From: an uncultured Faecalibacterium sp.
Lineage (GTDB): Bacteria; Bacillota; Clostridia; Oscillospirales; Ruminococcaceae
Assembly: GCA_934525845.1 (NCBI GenBank)
Contig: CAKSZS010000045.1
Location: 1-15,811, forward strand
Length of the DNA stretch: 15,811 nt
Direction of reading: 5' to 3'
Below are positions 11,939 through 15,811 of this stretch, piece by piece. The notes beneath the pieces were generated by a model. It worked only from the letters and a program-made list of their open reading frames with translations. It did not search any database and had not been told where the DNA came from. The first letter of the stretch is position 1. Every line of letters begins with the position of its first letter. The position numbers and the translations under genes were made by a program.

Positions 11939-13414
11939 TTAATGCAAAAGCGCCTGCAAAACAGCCTTCTGCCAGCCTGCGTAGCGGGCATCGTGCTCCT
12001 GCGGTGTCATTTTTGGGGTATAGCTGCGGCGCTGCATACCATCGTAGACCGTGCCGGGATTGTACAAACCGCTGGCAAAGCCTGCGGCACAGGCCGCGCC
12101 GAAGCCGGAAAGCTCCTGAATATCCGGCACACTGACCTCCACACCAGCCATATCGGACTGGAACTGCATCAGATAGCCGTTGGCCGTGGGACCGCCGTCC
12201 ACACGCAGTTCCGCCAATGCCAGACCTGCGTCCTGCGCCATGCGCAGCACCAGATCCGTAATCTGGTAGGCAATGCACTCCACCCCGGCTTTAACGATTT
12301 CCGCCCGACCGGTGGTGCGGGTAATGCCGGTCAATAGCCCCGTTGCCTCGCTGTCCCAGTAGGGTGCGCCCAGCCCGGTAAAAGCCGGGACAAAATAGGT
12401 CTTGTCCGCAGGGTTTGCGCTGCGGGCCAGCGTTTCACTCTCGGCGTCGCCTGCCAGCAGGGCAACATCCTTTTTCAGCCATGTAATGACCGCACCGGTG
12501 TAGTTCAGATTACCCTCCAGTACATACTCCACCTTGCCATTCAGACCCCATGCAAGGCTGGTGGCAAGACCGTTCCGGCTTGTGACAAGCTTTTCGCCGG
12601 TCTGCATCATCACGCTGGAGCCGGTGCCATAGGTGGCTTTCGTCTGCCCCGGTTTGATACAGTTCTGCCCCAGCAGAGCGGCGTGGCTGTCTCCCAGTAC
12701 ACCGCAGATGGGAATGGCTTTCGGCAGAAAACCACTCAGCGTGGTGGTGCCGAACAGGCTGTCGCTCATGCAGACCTCTGCCAGACAATGACGCGGCACA
12801 CCGTAGAGTGTGCACAACTCATCGTCCCATTGCAAGGTGCGGATATTAAACAGCTGCGTGCGGCTTGCATTGGAGTAATCTGTCTTGAAGCTGCGTTCCT
12901 CGCTCAAGCGGCTGACAAGATAACTGTCGATTGTGCCAAGCGCCAACCGTTCTTTTGCGGCCAACGCGGCGGCTTCGGGGTGGTTTTGCAGAATCCACGC
13001 CATTTTAGATGCGGAAAAATACGGTGACAGCGGCAGACCGGTTTTCTCACGCACCGCTTCGGCATGGGACGCCAGCGTATCACAGATTTCTTTTGCGCGG
13101 GCGCACTGCCAGACGATTGCCTGCCCGACCGGGGTACCGTCCGCCCTATCCCACGCGGCAACGGTTTCGCGCTGGTTGCTTATGCCCATTGCCGCAATCT
13201 GTGCGGGGTCAATCCCGGCCTTTTCGGCAACCTCACGGCATACGACCAGCACATTTGCGTAGATTTCCTCCAAATCGTGGCTGACCCAGCCTTTTTCGTC
13301 GATATACTGCCGATGAGGTCGATCGGCACGGGCGGTCAGGCGACCCGCCGCATCAAACAGCATAGCCTTGGTTCCCTGCGTGCTCTGGTCAACCGATAAA
13401 ATGAACTGTTCCAT
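11939..13414 (-). CDS. FGGY-family carbohydrate kinase, glycerol-kinase-like
   Basis: A 491-aa kinase transferring phosphate from ATP to a polyol or ketose. It resembles GlpK throughout: SVDQSTQGTKA (phosphate loop), MGISNQRETVAAWD, IVWQCARAKEICD, GTIDSYLVSRL, TDYSNASRTQLFNI, and TYGTGSS. Relative to the glycerol-contacting residues of E. coli GlpK (R83, E84, W103, Y135, D245, Q246), the equivalents here are R82, E83, W102, Y132, D242 and S243. The last change (GDSHAALLG instead of GDQQAALFG) suggests another substrate. I chose ATG 13414 because the family begins eight residues before the first Asp. An in-frame ATG at 13426 overlaps the upstream stop. The operon context argues for a ketose kinase, possibly apulose or xylulose. 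Confidence 0.85.
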   Translation of the reverse strand: MEQFILSVDQSTQGTKAMLFDAAGRLTARADRPHRQYIDEKGWVSHDLEEIYANVLVVCREVAEKAGIDPAQIAAMGISNQRETVAAWDRADGTPVGQAIVWQCARAKEICDTLASHAEAVREKTGLPLSPYFSASKMAWILQNHPEAAALAAKERLALGTIDSYLVSRLSEERSFKTDYSNASRTQLFNIRTLQWDDELCTLYGVPRHCLAEVCMSDSLFGTTTLSGFLPKAIPICGVLGDSHAALLGQNCIKPGQTKATYGTGSSVMMQTGEKLVTSRNGLATSLAWGLNGKVEYVLEGNLNYTGAVITWLKKDVALLAGDAESETLARSANPADKTYFVPAFTGLGAPYWDSEATGLLTGITRTTGRAEIVKAGVECIAYQITDLVLRMAQDAGLALAELRVDGGPTANGYLMQFQSDMAGVEVSVPDIQELSGFGAACAAGFASGLYNPGTVYDGMQRRSYTPKMTPQEHDARYAGWQKAVLQALLH

Positions 13415-13426
13415 ACACCGCCCCAT

Positions 13427-14365
13427 TCAGCCGTTCAGCAAATCGGCGGCGGTTTTTGCGATTCCTGCAGCGTTCAAGCCATAATAATCGAACACCTCTT
13501 TGGAAGTGCCCGTGATAACCGGCGCGTCAGGCAGGGAGAGATTCTTCATCTTGCGCGGGCAGACTTCGCTGACAACCTGTGCCACCATGCTGCCCAGCCC
13601 GCCGAACGGTGCGTGTTCCTCCACAGTGACAACGACTTTCGCATTCTGTGCTGCTTTGATGACAGCTTCTTTATCCAGCGGCTTGACGCAGTACATATCC
13701 AGTACCGTGGCTGAGATGCCCTGCTCTTTCAGCAGATTGGCGGCATCCAGCGCGGGGCGAACCATCTCGCCGCAGGCGATGATGGCAACATCGGTCCCCT
13801 CGGCCAGAACCGTGGCCTTATCCATTGTAAAGGGGCAGTTTTCCTCGGTATAAATATCCTCCACCGGGTTGCGACCCACACGCAGATAGGCGGGCTTTTT
13901 ATCCTGCAGCAGCGCTTCAATCAATTTTGCTGTCTGGAAACGGTCACTCGGCAGATAGACGCGCATATTGGGGATGGCGCTCATAGCGGCAATGTCCTGC
14001 GCGCTGTGATGACTCATACCCAGTGCGCCGTAACTGACGCCGCCGGAAATGCCGATGAGCGTCACATTTGTGTTGGAGTAGGCGCAGTCGATTTTGGCCT
14101 GCTCATAGCTGCGGGTGGACAGGAAACACGCCGGGGAGGCGGCAAAGGCTTTTTTGCCGCAGCTTGCCAAGCCCGCTGCCACGCTGACGAGATCCTGCTC
14201 GGCAATGCCCATCTCGACAAACTGCTCAGGGTAGGTATCGGCAAATTTGGAAAGGCTGGCACTGCCGCGGCTGTCGCTGCACAGCACGGTGATGCTCTTA
14301 TCCTCGGCGGCGGCTTTCAGCAGTGTATCGCAGATAGCCTGACGATTGGGAATTTTGTTAGCCAT
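13427..14365 (-). CDS. Transketolase, C-terminal subunit
   Basis: A 312-aa protein with the pyrimidine-binding and C-terminal domains of a split transketolase. FVEMGIAEQDLVSVAAGLAS contains the conserved TPP-activating glutamate E56. GISGGVSYGALGMSHHSAQD and the RVGRNP region follow, and then the transketolase C-terminal domain (about 190-312). It pairs with the N-terminal subunit just upstream to make a heteromeric enzyme that moves a two-carbon ketol unit. The start at 14365 has AGGAGG eight bases upstream and overlaps the N-subunit stop by eight bases. The gene touches the kinase directly. It could be a general transketolase or the apulose-4-phosphate type (AptB-like). Confidence 0.92.
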   Translation of the reverse strand: MANKIPNRQAICDTLLKAAAEDKSITVLCSDSRGSASLSKFADTYPEQFVEMGIAEQDLVSVAAGLASCGKKAFAASPACFLSTRSYEQAKIDCAYSNTNVTLIGISGGVSYGALGMSHHSAQDIAAMSAIPNMRVYLPSDRFQTAKLIEALLQDKKPAYLRVGRNPVEDIYTEENCPFTMDKATVLAEGTDVAIIACGEMVRPALDAANLLKEQGISATVLDMYCVKPLDKEAVIKAAQNAKVVVTVEEHAPFGGLGSMVAQVVSEVCPRKMKNLSLPDAPVITGTSKEVFDYYGLNAAGIAKTAADLLNG

Positions 14366-15200
14366 TCTGAACTACCTCCTTTCGCGCAGCAAAATCCGCG
14401 AGTATCTGTTTATATTCTTCCTCGTTTGGCAAGTGATGGTGCCAATCGGCCTTGTTTTCCATCAGGGCGCTGCCGTAGCCCTTGGTGGTGTTGGCGATAA
14501 TCACAGTGGGCTGCCCCTTGTGGTGTTTCGCGGCAGTAAACGCCGCATCCATGGCTTCAATGGAATCGCCGTCCACGCTGATGACATTCCAGCCGAATGC
14601 CGCCCAGCGCTGTTCCTGACTGTCCTGCTTCATCACGTCCTCGGTGCAGCCGGAGATCTGCAGGCGGTTGCGGTCCACCACGGCGCAGAGATTATCCAGC
14701 TTGTAGTTGGACGCTGCCATAGCGCCCTCCCAGACGGACCCCTCGGCCAATTCTCCGTCGCCCATCACGGTGTAAACGCGGTAATCTTTCTTGTCCATCT
14801 TACCGGCCAGCGCCATGCCGACGCAGACCGGCAGACCGTGGCCAAGCGAGCCGGAGTTCATCTCAATGCCGTTGAGCTTATTGTTGGGGTGCCCGATGTA
14901 GGGCGAACCAAATTTGGAAAACCGCGCCTTGATGTCATTCAAATCCAGAAAGCCGCAGTCGGCCAGCACGGCGTACAGAGCCTCTACCGCGTGACCCTTG
15001 CTCAACACAAAGCGGTCACGGTTCGGGTCGGCAGTGGTTTCGGGCGTGATGCGCAGATGGTTTTTGTACAGCACCAGCAGCGTGTTGAGCACGCTCATAT
15101 CGCCGCCGATGTGACCGCCGCCGCCCGCCATGATAATGTCCACAACATCGCGGCGCAGGTCCCAGCTTTTCAGTTCCAGTTCATGCAGATTCATTTTCAT
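14358..15200 (-). CDS. Transketolase, N-terminal subunit
   Basis: A 280-aa protein with the diphosphate-binding domain of transketolase. The TPP/Mg motif runs from GDGELAEGSVWEGA at about 148-160 to the Asn in VVDRNRLQ at 178. Substrate-site histidines appear in GGHIGGD, LSKGHAVEAL (H70) and SGSLGHGLPV. It has no pyrimidine or C-terminal domain because those are encoded by the overlapping next gene, an arrangement common in Firmicutes and also used by apulose-4-phosphate transketolase (AptA). The start at 15200 overlaps the isomerase stop (ATGA), and GGGGTG lies just upstream. Tight overlaps on both sides imply fixed stoichiometry. Confidence 0.93.
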   Translation of the reverse strand: MKMNLHELELKSWDLRRDVVDIIMAGGGGHIGGDMSVLNTLLVLYKNHLRITPETTADPNRDRFVLSKGHAVEALYAVLADCGFLDLNDIKARFSKFGSPYIGHPNNKLNGIEMNSGSLGHGLPVCVGMALAGKMDKKDYRVYTVMGDGELAEGSVWEGAMAASNYKLDNLCAVVDRNRLQISGCTEDVMKQDSQEQRWAAFGWNVISVDGDSIEAMDAAFTAAKHHKGQPTVIIANTTKGYGSALMENKADWHHHLPNEEEYKQILADFAARKEVVQNG

Positions 15201-15811
15201 TCACCCCGCAGATAGGCTTTGACTTTTTCTTCAATCGGATCATACAAATCAGGCTTGATGCCGATATACTTGCAGGCTTCATACAGTACCGGCACAACGT
15301 CCTTGTGAATGCCGACACAGTGATGGATATAGGGGCCCTCGACAATTTTAGCCTCCAGCCGCTTGATGTTCTCGACCTCGACCCAAAGATATGTTCCCAT
15401 GCCGTTCGGACCGTCAATGCCCTTGGCATTTCCCAGCAGCAGGCTGTACTCGCCGTTGTCACCGTCAAAACGGGCCAGCGTCAGGTCGCCGTGCTTGGCC
15501 TCGGCTGTGATAGCACCGGGATAGTCAAACGCCAGCGGGTAGGTGATGCAGGGCTTGCAGCTCGCCACCGACAGCGGCCACGGGCCGCAGTGCTGCAGCA
15601 ACTCGCCGTTTTCCACATCGGGGTGGCGAATCGTCCAGTCTGCAAAGAAGCCGCGGGTGTCATCGTTGGCGGCAGCCTCGACCAGCAGTGCGGTGACGGC
15701 ACCGTGAATATCGGTTTCGCATACGATGGGGATCCCCTTGTCGTTCAGCAGAGCGTTTGCGGCGCAGGGCATAATGCCCAGTTCCCCCTGCAAAGCATTC
15801 CAGCACTGGAT
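15197..15811 (-). CDS. L-fucose/L-arabinose isomerase-family protein, C-terminal part (cut by window edge)
   Basis: The frame is open to the right edge, giving the last ~204 residues of a longer sugar isomerase. It begins IQCWNALQGELGIMPC and continues CETDIHGAVTALL, FFADW, and LLQHCGPWPLSVASC, ending GPYIHHCVGIHKD and a Lys/Glu-rich tail. The QCW...GI.PC, CE.D, HCG and HHC.GIHKD patterns are those of COG2407/FucI-like aldose-ketose isomerases that use a divalent metal. It would make the ketose for the kinase downstream. The TTG inside the frame at 15793 is not a real start. Substrate unproven; D-apiose, a pentose or a deoxysugar are possible. Confidence 0.85.
   Translation of the reverse strand: MQCWNALQGELGIMPCAANALLNDKGIPIVCETDIHGAVTALLVEAAANDDTRGFFADWTIRHPDVENGELLQHCGPWPLSVASCKPCITYPLAFDYPGAITAEAKHGDLTLARFDGDNGEYSLLLGNAKGIDGPNGMGTYLWVEVENIKRLEAKIVEGPYIHHCVGIHKDVVPVLYEACKYIGIKPDLYDPIEEKVKAYLRGE

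Noticed and set aside
15197..15793. Treating TTG at 15793 as the start of a 198-aa isomerase
   Set aside because: The frame stays open to the window edge and the residues before the TTG (IQCWNA) fit the family, so the gene is simply cut by the edge.
1..15811. CRISPR array, phage structural genes or conjugation (T4SS) genes
   Set aside because: I saw no regularly spaced repeats and no capsid, tail, VirB4 or coupling-protein motifs anywhere in the window.

Overview
The window looks like chromosome of a Gram-positive anaerobe of the Clostridia, most probably Oscillospiraceae (Faecalibacterium/Gemmiger-like). This is an inference from strong AGGAGG ribosome sites, a split transketolase, an XPK-type phosphoketolase and the style of the mobile-element genes. 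No marker gene fixes the species. The window has two halves.

Left half (about 38-9540): a degraded or partly visible integrative element beside a tRNA-Leu(CAA) gene. In order along the window it carries a tyrosine integrase with two tandem core-binding domains, an excisionase-type HTH protein, a ParB-like protein with a DGQHT motif, a long MazF/PemK-type protein with a ~100-residue C-terminal extension and a TTG start, a small Cys-rich protein, and a sigma-70 region 4-like protein. Two gene-poor, hairpin-rich intergenic stretches flank the sigma-like gene. A leftward operon follows, with two zinc-ribbon proteins, a small conserved protein and an ImmA/IrrE metalloprotease. A bidirectional control region with two near-consensus promoters separates this operon from a rightward S24 (CI/LexA-like) autocleaving repressor and a small XRE protein. 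This is a lysogeny-type switch that could respond to both RecA and ImmA. No conjugation machinery is present. A ~28-codon relaxase-like fragment lies just before the metabolic genes, suggesting the element has lost its transfer genes.

A complete IS3-family insertion sequence (7876-9347) has 26-bp imperfect terminal inverted repeats, a 3-bp ACG target duplication, and orfA/orfB joined by a probable -1 frameshift. It sits in the loop of what was a 13-bp terminator hairpin, whose halves are now about 1.5 kb apart. Before insertion this hairpin would have terminated both the XRE gene and the leftward phosphoketolase operon.

Right half (9544-15811, all leftward, tightly packed or overlapping): a ketose catabolic operon. 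In transcription order it encodes an L-fucose-isomerase-fold sugar isomerase (cut by the window edge), the N- and C-terminal halves of a transketolase, an FGGY kinase of glycerol-kinase type with a changed substrate-contact residue, and a xylulose-5-phosphate/fructose-6-phosphate phosphoketolase. Isomerase -> kinase -> split transketolase -> phosphoketolase fits the transketolase route for D-apiose, a plant cell-wall sugar: apulose 4-phosphate would yield xylulose 5-phosphate, which phosphoketolase then cleaves. That assignment is a hypothesis; a pathway for another pentose or ketose is possible.
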